Assembly: GCF_000423885.1 (NCBI RefSeq)
Contig: NZ_AUIV01000009.1
Coordinates: forward strand, 73,241-137,240
Origin: Thermomonas fusca DSM 15424
GTDB taxonomy: Bacteria > Pseudomonadota > Gammaproteobacteria > Xanthomonadales > Xanthomonadaceae
Length of the DNA stretch: 64,000 nucleotides
Direction of reading: 5' to 3'
Part shown: in pieces, positions 16,439 to 25,557 of the stretch
Layout of the letters: the number at the start of each line of letters is the position of its first letter
Position numbering within the stretch: the stretch's first letter is position 1
Notes under the pieces: generated by a model
What the model saw: only the letters and a program-made list of their open reading frames with translations
What the model was told of the DNA's origin: nothing
Database searches by the model: none
Translations under genes and position numbers: made by a program

Positions 16439-18307
16439 ATGCTTGAATATTCCCGCCTGAAATACCTGTTGATCCTGCTGACGTTGGCGCTCAGCGTGTT
16501 GTACGCGGTGCCGAACGCGTTCCCGCAGGATCCCGCCGTGCAGATCACCGCCAACCGCGGCGCGAAGATCGACGAAGCGCTGAAGCAGCGCGTCGATGCC
16601 ATGCTGAAGCAGGCATCGGTCCCGGTGATCGGCAGCGAGATCGACAAGGACGGCAACCTGCTGGTGCGCACCGCCAGCGATGACGTGCAGACCCGGGTGG
16701 CCGATATCGTCCGCGGCGAACTGGGTAGCAGCTACGTGGTGGCGCTGAACCAGGCCTCCACCGTGCCGGCGTGGATGCAGGCGCTGGGCGCCAAGCCGAT
16801 GTTCCTGGGCCTGGACCTGCGCGGCGGCGTCTACTTCCTGATGCAGGTGGACCGGCAGGCGGCGCTGACCAAGCGCTTCGAAGCTACCGCCGAGGACATC
16901 CGCAGCCTGCTGCGCGACAACCGCATCCGCTACATCTCGGTGGAGCCCACCGCCGGCGGCACCGTGGTCGCCAAGCTCGGCGCCGGCCAGGACGTGGCGA
17001 AGGCGCGCCAGCTGATCGGCCGCGACATGCCGACCTACCAGCTCGACGCCGAAGGCGAGACGCTGAGCGTGCGCATCCCCGAGGCCGAGCTGGACAAGAT
17101 CCTGACCGACGCAGTGCAGCAGAACATCGGCACCCTCAGCAACCGCATCAACGAACTGGGCGTGGCCGAACCGATCATCCAGCGCCAGGGCGCCGACCGC
17201 GTGGCGGTGCAGCTGCCCGGCGTGCAGGACACCGCGCAGGCCAAGCGCATCCTCGGTGCCACCGCGACCCTGGAATACCGCGGCGTGGTCGAGGGCAACG
17301 CGGTCGAAGCCCGCGACACCGGCAACGTGCCGCCGGAAGCCCGCGTCTATTCGCGCAAGGAAATCGGCCCCGACGGCAAGCCGCTGCCGGTGCTGCTCAA
17401 CAAGCGCGTGATCACCTCGGGCGAGCAGCTGCAGAGCGCCTCCTCGTTCTTCGATTCACAAAGCGGCACGCCGGCGGTGCGGGTGCGCCTGAACGCGGTC
17501 GGCGGCCAGCGGATGTTCGACTACTCCAGCGCCCACGTCGGCAAGCCGATGGCGGTGGTCTACATCGAGCGCATCCCCGAGGTGAAGATCATCGACGGCA
17601 AGGAGGTGCATACCACCCGCACCAGCGAGCAGGTCATCTCGGTCGCCACCATCCAGGGCACGCTGGGCAAGGAGTTCCAGACCACCGGCCTGGAAAGCAT
17701 GAAGGAAGCCTCCGACCTGGCGCTGCTGCTGCGCGCAGGTGCGCTGGCGGCGCCGATGGACTTCGTCGACGAGCGCACCATCGGCCCCAGCCTGGGCCGG
17801 GAAAACATCGAGCGCGGCCTGCTGGCAGTGGGCTCCTCGTTCGTGTTCGCGCTGGTGTTCTTCCTGTTCTACTACCGGGTGTTCGGTCTGGTCACCTGCC
17901 TTGCGCTGCTGATCAACCTGATGATGGTGTTCGCGCTGATGTCGGTGATCGGCGCCACCATGAGTCTGCCGGGCCTTGCTGGCATCGCGCTGACGGTGGG
18001 CATGTCGGTGGACGCCAACGTGCTGATCAACGAACGCATCCGCGAGGAATTGCGATTGGGATTGCCGCCACAGAAGGCGATCGCCGAAGGCTACGACCGC
18101 GCGTCCGGCACCATCCTCGATGCCAACGTCACCGCCTTCCTCGCCGGCCTTGCCATGTTCGCGTTCGGCAGCGGCCCGCTGAAGGGCTTCGGCATGACCA
18201 CCATGCTCGGCATCATCACTTCCGCCTACACCGCGGTGTCGGTCTCGCGCGGCATCGCCACCCTGATCTACGGCGGCAAGCGCAAGCTGAAGTCGGTCGC
18301 GATCTAA
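16439..18307 (+). CDS. secD: Protein translocase subunit SecD
   Basis: 622-residue membrane protein of the RND superfamily which, with SecF, uses the proton gradient to pull exported proteins through the periplasmic side of SecYEG. TM1 at about residues 7-25 is followed by a large periplasmic P1 region with FLGLDLRGGVYFLMQVD (D1 motif) and then five more helices near the C-terminus (AVGSSFVFALVFFLFYYRVFG, GMSVDANVLINERIREEL, FGMTTMLGIITSAYTAVSVSR). The functional Asp of the TM4 motif (SVDANVL) is present. Length is normal (about 615). secF starts 12 bp downstream after AAAGGAG. Confidence 0.98.
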   Translation: MLEYSRLKYLLILLTLALSVLYAVPNAFPQDPAVQITANRGAKIDEALKQRVDAMLKQASVPVIGSEIDKDGNLLVRTASDDVQTRVADIVRGELGSSYVVALNQASTVPAWMQALGAKPMFLGLDLRGGVYFLMQVDRQAALTKRFEATAEDIRSLLRDNRIRYISVEPTAGGTVVAKLGAGQDVAKARQLIGRDMPTYQLDAEGETLSVRIPEAELDKILTDAVQQNIGTLSNRINELGVAEPIIQRQGADRVAVQLPGVQDTAQAKRILGATATLEYRGVVEGNAVEARDTGNVPPEARVYSRKEIGPDGKPLPVLLNKRVITSGEQLQSASSFFDSQSGTPAVRVRLNAVGGQRMFDYSSAHVGKPMAVVYIERIPEVKIIDGKEVHTTRTSEQVISVATIQGTLGKEFQTTGLESMKEASDLALLLRAGALAAPMDFVDERTIGPSLGRENIERGLLAVGSSFVFALVFFLFYYRVFGLVTCLALLINLMMVFALMSVIGATMSLPGLAGIALTVGMSVDANVLINERIREELRLGLPPQKAIAEGYDRASGTILDANVTAFLAGLAMFAFGSGPLKGFGMTTMLGIITSAYTAVSVSRGIATLIYGGKRKLKSVAI

Positions 18308-18319
18308 AGGAGCACGCAA

Positions 18320-19282
18320 ATGAAACCGTTCAATGTGTTCCCCTACGACAGCAGCATCGATTTCATGCGGATGCGCTGGGTGTCGGTATCGATCGCCGTC
18401 CTGCTGATGGTCGTCTCGATCGGCGCCATGGTCACGCGCGGCTTCAATTTCGCGCTGGATTTCACCGGTGGCATCGGCGTGGAGCTGCGCTACGACAAGG
18501 CCCCTGACGTCGACACGGTGCGCAAGCAGCTGGACGCAGCTGGCTTCGGCGGCGCGCAAGTGCAGAACTTCGGCAGCGGCAACGATCTGCTGGTGCGCCT
18601 GCAGGCCGAGGGCACCCAGGAAGGCGGCGCCGACCGGGCCAGCAGCATCGGCGACGCGGTGGCCAAGGCGGCCTCGCTGGCCGGCAACCCCGCCAGCAAG
18701 CGCAGCAGCTCGGTGATCAGCGCCCAGGTCGGCAAGGACCTGGCCCTGAACGGCATGTACGCGGTGCTGTTCGTGATCATCGGCTTCCTGGCCTACATCT
18801 CGATGCGGTTCGAGAAGAAGTTCGCGATCGCCGCCACCATCGGCACCATGCATGACGTCATCGTTTGCGCCGGCTGGTTCGCGATCAGCGGGCATGAATT
18901 CGATCTCAACGTGCTGGCCGGCATCCTGTCGGTGATGGGCTTCTCGATCAACGACACCATCGTGGTGTTCGACCGCGTGCGCGAGAATTTCCGCAGCATG
19001 CGCGCAGACCCGGTGGAGATCCTGAACAAGTCGGTCAACCAGACGCTCTCGCGTACCGTGATCGTGTCGTTCGTGGCCTTCCTGACCTCGCTGGCGCTGT
19101 ACATCTACGGCGGCGACTCGCTGCGCGGCATGGCCGAATCGCAGATGATCGGCATCGTGATCGGCACGCTGTCGTCGATCTTCATCTCCGGCGCGCTGCT
19201 GACCATGGGCCCGCTGCGGGTGAGCAAGCAGGACCTGATGCCGAAGGCGAAGGACCACGCCGAGCTGGCGCGTCGTCCTTAA
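18320..19282 (+). CDS. secF: Protein translocase subunit SecF
   Basis: 320-residue partner of SecD. TM1 lies at about residues 20-42, followed by the periplasmic domain (FALDFTGGIGVELRY, the SecF D2 motif) and five more helices with FDLNVLAGILSVMGFSINDTIVVFDRVRENFR, the signature of SecD/F TM4-TM5, and NKSVNQTLSRTVIVS. AAGGAG stands 6 nt before the ATG. Its 3' end is followed by a short hairpin (19295-19313) and the suhB terminator. Confidence 0.98.
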   Translation: MKPFNVFPYDSSIDFMRMRWVSVSIAVLLMVVSIGAMVTRGFNFALDFTGGIGVELRYDKAPDVDTVRKQLDAAGFGGAQVQNFGSGNDLLVRLQAEGTQEGGADRASSIGDAVAKAASLAGNPASKRSSSVISAQVGKDLALNGMYAVLFVIIGFLAYISMRFEKKFAIAATIGTMHDVIVCAGWFAISGHEFDLNVLAGILSVMGFSINDTIVVFDRVRENFRSMRADPVEILNKSVNQTLSRTVIVSFVAFLTSLALYIYGGDSLRGMAESQMIGIVIGTLSSIFISGALLTMGPLRVSKQDLMPKAKDHAELARRP

Positions 19283-19320
19283 GTGCCTGCTTTTGCCCCG
19301 CCTAGTGCGGGGCGAAGGAC

Positions 19321-19356
19321 AAAAGAAGAGGCCGCGCAGTGATGCGCGGCCTCTTC
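19321..19356 (-). terminator. Terminator of suhB, possibly bidirectional
   Basis: A perfect 14-bp stem (GAAGAGGCCGCGCA and its complement, loop GTGA, 19325-19356) is followed on the minus strand by TTTTGTCC. On the plus strand the T tract is absent, so its effect on secF transcripts is uncertain. Confidence 0.8.
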
Positions 19357-19376
19357 GTTGGCGACGGGCGGCGGGA

Positions 19377-20198
19377 TCAGCCGAACGCGGCGGCGTAGCC
19401 GGACTGCACGATCACCTTCTGCAGCTCGATGCTGAGCTTCTGGTTGCCGGCCAACAGCTGGCGGCTGTGGATGCCGCGCGCGTCCATCGGGCCGGTTGCT
19501 GCGCCCTTGAAATCGCTGACCCGGCCGCCGGCTTCGCGCACCAGCAGCACGCCGGCGGCGATGTCCCACGGCTTCACGCCGGCCTCGAAGTAACCGTCGC
19601 TGCGGCCGCAGGCCACGTAGGCGAGGTCGAGCGCGGCCGAACCGGTGCGGCGGATGTCTTCGGCGCTGCGCAGCAGTTCACGCACGCATTCCAGCTGGGC
19701 CGGCGCGCTCGCGCGCTCGCGCGGGGCGAAGCCGGTGCCCAGCATCGCGCCGTTCAGGTCCTTGCGCTCGGAGACGCGGATGCGGCGGTCGTTGAGCACC
19801 GCGCCGCTGCCGCGGCTGGCGGTGAACAGCTCGTTGCGCAGCGGGTCGAAAATCACCCCGTGCTGCACTTCGCCCTGCTCGACCATGGCGATCGACACGC
19901 ACCAGTGCGGGAAGCCGTGCAGGTAATTGCTGGTGCCGTCGAGCGGGTCGATCACGAACAGCGTGCCGCCCTTGCGGCCCTGCGCGCCACCTTCTTCGCC
20001 GAGGAAGCCGGCGTCCGGGAAGGCGCGGCGCAGTTCCTTGACCACCGCCTGCTCGGCCTGCTCGTCCACTTCGCTGGCGTAGTCCAGGCGGTCCTTCTCG
20101 ATCACGTTGATCGCGTCGAGCCGGTTCATGTTGCGCAGGAGCACGCCACCGGCCGCTCGGGCTGCCTTGACCATGACGTTGACGACGGGTTTTTGCAT
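19377..20198 (-). CDS. suhB: Inositol-1-monophosphatase SuhB
   Basis: 273-residue Mg-dependent phosphatase; in E. coli SuhB also acts as a ribosomal RNA antitermination and assembly factor. Metal-site motifs are complete: GEEGG (Glu), IDPLDGTSNYLHGFPHWCVSIA (D-P-L-D-G-T) and KPWDIAAGVLLVREAGG (W-D-x-A-A-G). The ATG at 20198 (MQKPVVNVMVKAARAAG) matches the family start; upstream in-frame codons belong to the divergent promoter region. It is divergent from trmJ with 96 bp between them, a pairing well known in gammaproteobacteria. Confidence 0.97.
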   Translation of the reverse strand: MQKPVVNVMVKAARAAGGVLLRNMNRLDAINVIEKDRLDYASEVDEQAEQAVVKELRRAFPDAGFLGEEGGAQGRKGGTLFVIDPLDGTSNYLHGFPHWCVSIAMVEQGEVQHGVIFDPLRNELFTASRGSGAVLNDRRIRVSERKDLNGAMLGTGFAPRERASAPAQLECVRELLRSAEDIRRTGSAALDLAYVACGRSDGYFEAGVKPWDIAAGVLLVREAGGRVSDFKGAATGPMDARGIHSRQLLAGNQKLSIELQKVIVQSGYAAAFG

Positions 20199-20294
20199 GG
20201 CGAAAGCGCCTCGATCGAGTGAGGTGGAGGGGGCGACGACGGAAAAGAGCGAATCCCGGCGCAGCGGCCGGGTTGCAAAGTTTACCATTCGCAC

Positions 20295-21092
20295 ATGAAT
20301 GCATCATCGAACACCGCACTCGCCGACCAGCTGCGCATCGTCCTCGTCGGCACCCAGCACCCCGGCAACATCGGATCCGCGGCGCGGGCGATGAAAACCA
20401 TGGGGCTGTCCAAGCTGGTGCTGGTCGCGCCGGAAAAGGCGCCGGACCGCGATACCCAGGCCATGGCCGCCGGTGCGGACGACCTGGTGGAGGCCGCGCC
20501 GGTGTTCGCCACCCTGGCCGAGGCGGTGGCCGACTGCCGCTGGGTACTCGGCGCCACCGCGCGCAGCCGGCGCATCCAGCTGGAGCCGCTGCACCCGCGC
20601 GATGCCGGCGCGCGGGCGGTGCTGGCGGCGGCCAGCGGGCCGGTGGCGCTGGTGTTCGGGCGCGAACGCACCGGCCTGGACAATGACGAGCTGCAGCTCT
20701 GCCACGCGGCGGTGCACATCCCGTCCGACCCGGCATTCAGTTCGCTCAACCTTGCCGCGGCGGTGCAGGTACTCAGCTACGAGCTGCGCTGCGCGCTGCT
20801 GGGGGAGGCCGGCAGCGCCGCCCCGGAGGCCGTGCGCACGCCGCCGCCGGGCGAAGGTGTCGCCTCGCATGCCGAGCTGGAAGGCCTGTTCGGGCAGCTG
20901 GCCGAGACGCTGGACCAGATCGATTTCCACAAGGGGCGCGCGCCGGAGTCGGCGATGCGCAAGTTGCGACGCCTGTACCTGCGCGCCAACCTCGACAGCG
21001 CCGAGATCCGCCTGCTGCGCGGCGTGCTGGCCGATGCCCAACGGATGGCGCGTTTGGCCGGAGAGCGTTCAAGCGACGGCAAAATCGGTTAG
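20295..21092 (+). CDS. trmJ: tRNA (cytidine/uridine-2'-O-)-methyltransferase TrmJ
   Basis: 265-residue SPOUT methyltransferase acting on ribose 32 of tRNAs. Motif 1: LVGTQHPGNIGSAARAMKTMGL. Motif 2: LVFGRERTGLDNDELQLCH. Motif 3: IPSDPAFSSLNLAAAVQVLSYELR, which forms the trefoil knot and binds SAM. The C-terminal extension (about residues 180-260, with LDQIDFHKGRAPESAMRKLRRLYLRA) is the TrmJ-specific tRNA recognition part. Divergent from suhB. The binding-protein gene follows 38 bp later. Confidence 0.95.
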   Translation: MNASSNTALADQLRIVLVGTQHPGNIGSAARAMKTMGLSKLVLVAPEKAPDRDTQAMAAGADDLVEAAPVFATLAEAVADCRWVLGATARSRRIQLEPLHPRDAGARAVLAAASGPVALVFGRERTGLDNDELQLCHAAVHIPSDPAFSSLNLAAAVQVLSYELRCALLGEAGSAAPEAVRTPPPGEGVASHAELEGLFGQLAETLDQIDFHKGRAPESAMRKLRRLYLRANLDSAEIRLLRGVLADAQRMARLAGERSSDGKIG

Positions 21093-21130
21093 CCTCGTCG
21101 CCGGGAAGAAATGGGGAATTGTCCGCATCC

Positions 21131-22057
21131 ATGCGCCGCCTGATGCCAGCGCTGCTGTGCCTGTTGCTGGCGTGGGCGCCGTTTGCCCGCGCGCAGGGCA
21201 CGCCCTCCGCGGATGACGCCAGCGTGCTGGTGCTGGGCAGGGTCAGCGACGACCCCAAGGCGCACTACGACCAGCTCAAGCCGCTGCTCGACTATGTGAT
21301 TCCGCGGATGGCCTCGGTCGGCATCCGCAGCGGCCGCATCCTGATGGCCAAGGACCTGCAGCAGATGACCAGTTACCTGCGCCGCGGTCGGGTCGACTGG
21401 ATCAACGAGACCGCCGGCAACGCCGCCCTGCTGGAATACCGCGACGTCGCCCGCTCGCTACTGATCAGCGAGCGCGAGGGCGCCACCCGTTACCACAGCC
21501 TGTTCTTCGTCCGTCGCGACAGCCCGGTGCAGTCACTGCAGGATCTTGCCGGGCGCAGCGTGGCGTTCCAGAGCCCGCTGTCGACCAGCGCCTACTTCCT
21601 GCCGGCGGCGCAGCTGCTGGAGAACGGCCAGTCGCTTGAGCTGCTGCTGTCGCCGATGGACAAGCCGGCGGCGGACCGGGTGGGCTACGTGTTCGCCCGC
21701 ACCGAACTGAACATCACCACCTGGGTGCACAAGCGGATGGTCGACGCCGGGGTGCTCAGCAACCTGGACTGGATCAATCCCGCCCGCATGCCGCCGACCT
21801 TTTCCCAGGATTTCCGGGTCATCGCGCGCACCCCGGACGTGCCGCGCGCGCTGATACTGACGCGTCGCGGCATGGATCCCAGAGTGGAGGCCCGGTTGCG
21901 CGAGGTGCTGATGGATGCGGCCAACGACCCCGAGGCCGTCGAGGCGCTGCGGCGGTTCATGGACACGGTGCGGTTCGTGCCGATCGACGATGACGAACGC
22001 CGCGCGCTGGAGCAGCTGGCAACCGGCGTGCAGCGCGTGCGCGCGGAGGTCGAGTGA
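21131..22057 (+). CDS. PhnD-like periplasmic substrate-binding protein
   Basis: 308-residue protein with a signal peptide (MRRLMPALLCLLLAWAPFARA) and a type 2 periplasmic binding fold of the phosphate/phosphite/phosphonate (PhnD) family. Characteristic are LGRVSDDPKAHYDQLKPLLDYVIPRM near the N-terminus, LISEREGATRYHSLFFVRRDSPVQSLQDLAGRSVAFQSPLSTSAYFLPAAQLL and the C-terminal LILTRRGMDPRVEARLREVLMD. No ABC permease or ATPase genes adjoin. Instead its stop overlaps the GTG start of a membrane GGDEF-EAL protein, so it probably delivers a ligand signal to that protein. The ATG at 21131 gives a clean signal peptide; a TTG at 21119 would add four residues. Confidence 0.85.
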   Translation: MRRLMPALLCLLLAWAPFARAQGTPSADDASVLVLGRVSDDPKAHYDQLKPLLDYVIPRMASVGIRSGRILMAKDLQQMTSYLRRGRVDWINETAGNAALLEYRDVARSLLISEREGATRYHSLFFVRRDSPVQSLQDLAGRSVAFQSPLSTSAYFLPAAQLLENGQSLELLLSPMDKPAADRVGYVFARTELNITTWVHKRMVDAGVLSNLDWINPARMPPTFSQDFRVIARTPDVPRALILTRRGMDPRVEARLREVLMDAANDPEAVEALRRFMDTVRFVPIDDDERRALEQLATGVQRVRAEVE

Positions 22058-24192
22058 AGCGAACCGGGTTGAACCTGCAGTTGCGCTTCCAGGTCGGGAT
22101 CCTGGTGGTACTCGGCATCGTCGTGCTGATGATGGTGATGCTGTGGAACCGCCAGCAGAGCAGCCAGCGCGAAATCGTGGGCATCGCCCGCCAGAGCACC
22201 CACTCGCTGCTGTCCGAGCAGATGCGGGCCGGTGGCGAAGCGCAGGTGCGGCAGCTCGCCGACGCGCTGGCCAACCCGCTGTACTACTTCGATCTCGACG
22301 CGATCGGCATCCTCACCCGCAGCGCGCTGCGAGTGCCTGACGTGGATTACGTGCTGGTCTACGACCCCAAGGGCCGCATCCTGCACGACGGCTCGGGCGA
22401 CATCGCCGCCTTCGGCCAGCCGATGAACGACGGCTTTGCCGCCGAGATCGTCGCCGCCAAGGGGCCGCACACCCGCCAGACCGACGAACTGCTGGATGTG
22501 TCCTACCCGATCACGATCGGCGACGAACGCCTCGGCGGCGTGCGCATCGGCTATTCGATGACAACCGCGGTGCGCGCCGAGGAACGTGCGCTGGACGGGC
22601 TGCGCGCCGGCTTCGACGACGTCAATCAGCGCAGCCTGAACTGGTTGCTGCTGCTGTGCTGCGCGTTCGGCACGCTGGCGCTGATCGGCGCATGGGTGCT
22701 GCAGCGGATGCTGGTCAAGCCGATCCGCATGCTCGGCGATGCGGCCCGCCAGTTCGAGGCCGGCGACTTCGAATCCCCGGTGCCGGAGAGCCGCCGCAAG
22801 GACGAACTGGGCGATCTGATCCGCACCTTCGGGCGCATGCGGGAAAGCGTGGTTCGACACGACCGCGACATCCGCCGGGTCGCCTACAGCGATGCCCTGA
22901 CCGGGCTGTCGAACCGGCTCGCGTTCCGCGAATCGCTGGAGCAGCGCCTGCGCGAGCAGCAGGGCACCGGCTGCCAGCTGGCGCTGCTGTTCGCCGACAT
23001 CGACGACTTCAAGCGCGTCAACGACACCCTCGGCCACGAGGCTGGCGACGAGGTGCTGCTGCAGGTCGCCGCGCGCATCGAGCGCGCGGTGCTGGCGGTG
23101 CAGGATGCGGATGCCCTGGTGGCGCGGTTCGGCGGCGACGAATTCGTGATCCTGCTGCAACCCGGCGGCCCGGAACCCGATGGCGACGTGCGCGGCAAGG
23201 CGATCCGGCTGGCCGAGGCGCTGGTGCTGTCGTTGAGCGAGCCGATGCTGCTGAACGGGCGGCAGGTGCTGCTGGGGACATCGGTGGGCGTGGCGATCTT
23301 CCCGGACGATGCCGGCAGCGCTTCCCTGCTGATGAAGAACGGCGACATCGCGATGTACCAGGCGAAGATGGCGGGCAAGAACTGCTACCGCTTCTACAGC
23401 CGCACCATGGATCAGGCGATCGAGCGGCGCGTGCGCATGGAGCACGACCTGCGCGGCGCCTGGGAGCGCGGCGAGCTGACCCTGGTCTACCAGCCGATCT
23501 ACCGCACCCGCGACCGCGTGCTGGTCGGCGCGGAGTCGCTGCTGCGCTGGAACCACCCGGAAGACGGGGCGATCGCGCCTTCGGTGTTCATCGACGTGGC
23601 GGAACAGAGCGGCCTGATTGAGGCGATCGGCCTGCTGGCCCTGCGCAATGCCTGCCACGAGGCGGCCAGCTGGCCGGTTCCGGCCGGCGCCGGCGAGGCG
23701 CCATTCGTGTCGGTCAACGTGTCGGCCCGCCAGCTGCGCAGCGGCGACCTGCTCCAGCAGGTGGCGGACGCGCTGCAGCAGAGCGGCCTGCCGCCGGAGC
23801 GGCTGCACCTGGAGCTGACCGAAACCGCGGTCATCAGCGACGAGGCCAATGCCGCCGCGCTGCTGGCGCGCCTTCGCGGGCTGGGCGTCAAGGTGTGGCT
23901 GGACGACTTCGGCACCGGCTATTCCAGCCTCAGCCACCTGCGGCGGGTGCAGGTGGATGGGCTGAAGATCGATCGCAGCTTCATCACCGACCTGCTGCGC
24001 GACCCGGATGACCTGGCCCTGACCAGCGCGATCGTGGCGATGGCGCATTCGATGGGCGTCACCGTGGTGGCCGAAGGCGTGGAGCGGGCGGGGCAGTTCG
24101 AACTGCTGCGCGAGCGCGACTGCGACCTGGTGCAGGGCTACTGGCTGGGCCACCCGATGGGCGGGCCGGAATTCGTCGCCCAGCTGGGCTGA
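22054..24192 (+). CDS. Membrane GGDEF-EAL protein, cyclic di-GMP turnover
   Basis: 712-residue inner-membrane protein. TM1 at about residues 12-30, a periplasmic sensor domain to about 187, TM2 at about 190-212, HAMP (LVKPIRMLGDAARQFEAGDF), GGDEF domain (about 275-440) and EAL domain (about 460-705). The cyclase motif is canonical (RFGGDEF, residues 360-364). The RxxD inhibitory site is absent. The EAL signature reads ESL (residue 494, GAESLLRWNHP), a tolerated variant; the other metal and catalytic residues are present (ELTET, DDFGTGYSSL, LKIDRSFI, VVAEGVE, QGYWLGHP), so both activities may be intact. It starts with GTG inside the stop region of the upstream binding-protein gene. Confidence 0.92.
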   Translation: MKRTGLNLQLRFQVGILVVLGIVVLMMVMLWNRQQSSQREIVGIARQSTHSLLSEQMRAGGEAQVRQLADALANPLYYFDLDAIGILTRSALRVPDVDYVLVYDPKGRILHDGSGDIAAFGQPMNDGFAAEIVAAKGPHTRQTDELLDVSYPITIGDERLGGVRIGYSMTTAVRAEERALDGLRAGFDDVNQRSLNWLLLLCCAFGTLALIGAWVLQRMLVKPIRMLGDAARQFEAGDFESPVPESRRKDELGDLIRTFGRMRESVVRHDRDIRRVAYSDALTGLSNRLAFRESLEQRLREQQGTGCQLALLFADIDDFKRVNDTLGHEAGDEVLLQVAARIERAVLAVQDADALVARFGGDEFVILLQPGGPEPDGDVRGKAIRLAEALVLSLSEPMLLNGRQVLLGTSVGVAIFPDDAGSASLLMKNGDIAMYQAKMAGKNCYRFYSRTMDQAIERRVRMEHDLRGAWERGELTLVYQPIYRTRDRVLVGAESLLRWNHPEDGAIAPSVFIDVAEQSGLIEAIGLLALRNACHEAASWPVPAGAGEAPFVSVNVSARQLRSGDLLQQVADALQQSGLPPERLHLELTETAVISDEANAAALLARLRGLGVKVWLDDFGTGYSSLSHLRRVQVDGLKIDRSFITDLLRDPDDLALTSAIVAMAHSMGVTVVAEGVERAGQFELLRERDCDLVQGYWLGHPMGGPEFVAQLG

Positions 24193-24237
24193 CAGCAGCG
24201 GCGCGCGGCATTATTGCGCGCTCGCGCGGCCTGTGAC

Positions 24238-25557
24238 TCAGCCGTCGCCTTCGATGCGGGGTTGCTGCGGGTCGCGCTGCAGCAGCAGCTTGTCGATGCG
24301 TGGCCCGTCCAGGTCCACTACCTCGACCCGCCACGGGCCGATCCGGAAGTGCTCGCCCACGTGCGGGATACGGCCGAAGCGCGCGATCACCAGGCCGGCG
24401 GCGGTGCGGTATTCCAGTTCGTCGGCGTCGGCCAGGCGCTCGCCGGTCAGCTCGCGCAGCTCGTCCACGTGCAGGCCGCCGTCCACCAGCAGCGAGCCGT
24501 CGTCGCGGGTCACCACCAGCGCTTCCTCGTCGTCCTCGCCTTCGCTTGCGGTCTTGAGCCGGCCGATCACCGCGTCAACGATGTCGCTGACCGTCACCAT
24601 GCCCTGGATGTCGCCGTACTCGTCCACCACCAGCGCCAGCGATTGCTGCTCCTCGCGCAGGATCTCCAACAGCTTCATCGCGTGGGTGGACTCGGACACG
24701 AACAGCGCCGGGCGCAGGTCGCGGAACAGCTCTGGCTGCGGCCTGCCCAGTTCGTCCAGCAGGGTTTTCACTTCCAGCACGCCGGCCACGTCGCTGTCGT
24801 CGCCGCGGTAGACCGGGTAGCGCGAGTATTCGTGCTCCTGCATCGTCGTCAGGTTTTCCGCCAGTGGCGCGGAGGCGTCCAGCCAGGCGATGCGGGTGCG
24901 CGGGGTCATCAGGCTGTCGGCGGTGCGGTCGCCCAGGCGCATCACCCGGTTGAGCATGTTGCGCTCGTCGAGGTCGAACACGCCCTGTTCGTGGCCTTCG
25001 CTCACCAGCAGCTGGATTTCCTCTTCGGTGATCTGCGAGCCGTCGCGGCCGTCGACGCGCAGCAGCCGCAGCAGGGCGCGCACGGTGGCGCTGAGCAGCC
25101 ACACCACCGGACTTGCCAGCCGCGACAGCCAGTGCATCGGCAGCGCCACCGCGGCGGCCAGCCGTTCCGGCGCCAGCAGCGCCAGCCGCTTCGGCAACAG
25201 TTCGCCCAGCACGATGCTGAGGTAAGTGATCAGGCCGACCGCCAGTACCGTGCCGAGCGGGCGGGCATATTCGCCCAGGGTCGGCGCGTCCCTGGCCAGC
25301 CATTCGCCGATCAGCGCGCCCAGCGCCTCGCCGCCGAGCATGCCGGTGAGGATGGTGATCAGGGTCAGGCCCACCTGCACGGTGGACAGGAATTGTTCCG
25401 GGTGTTCGGCCAGTTCCAGTGCTTTGTGGGCGCCCCGGCTGGTGGTGGCCTGCTGTTTCAGCCGCCCCTTGCGCGAGGTGACGACGGCCATCTCCGACAG
25501 CGCGAAGAAGCCGTTCAGCAGGATCAGGGCGAGGACGATCAGCAGCAGTTCCAGCAC
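24238..25557 (-). CDS. Hemolysin-family CNNM/CBS membrane protein
   Basis: 439-residue inner-membrane protein of the CNNM/CorC group, linked to magnesium or other cation efflux; the historical name hemolysin is misleading. An N-terminal DUF21 (CNNM) domain with about four membrane segments (residues 1-150, LLLIVLALILLNGFFALSEMAVV, GLTLITILTGMLGG, VGLITYLSIVLGELLPKRLAL) precedes two CBS domains (about 205-330, MTPRTRIAWLDA, LVVDEYGDIQGMVTVSDI) and a C-terminal transporter-associated domain (350-430). Monocistronic, and divergent from the phosphate-uptake genes. A shorter corC-type paralogue lies at 39.4 kb. Confidence 0.9.
   Translation of the reverse strand: MLELLLIVLALILLNGFFALSEMAVVTSRKGRLKQQATTSRGAHKALELAEHPEQFLSTVQVGLTLITILTGMLGGEALGALIGEWLARDAPTLGEYARPLGTVLAVGLITYLSIVLGELLPKRLALLAPERLAAAVALPMHWLSRLASPVVWLLSATVRALLRLLRVDGRDGSQITEEEIQLLVSEGHEQGVFDLDERNMLNRVMRLGDRTADSLMTPRTRIAWLDASAPLAENLTTMQEHEYSRYPVYRGDDSDVAGVLEVKTLLDELGRPQPELFRDLRPALFVSESTHAMKLLEILREEQQSLALVVDEYGDIQGMVTVSDIVDAVIGRLKTASEGEDDEEALVVTRDDGSLLVDGGLHVDELRELTGERLADADELEYRTAAGLVIARFGRIPHVGEHFRIGPWRVEVVDLDGPRIDKLLLQRDPQQPRIEGDG

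Noticed and set aside
23533..23541. ESL instead of EAL in the phosphodiesterase domain, considered as a sign of an inactive domain
   Set aside because: The Glu is kept and the other metal and catalytic residues (ELTET, DDFGTG, K in LKID, E in AEGVE) are present. Ser at this position occurs in active enzymes.
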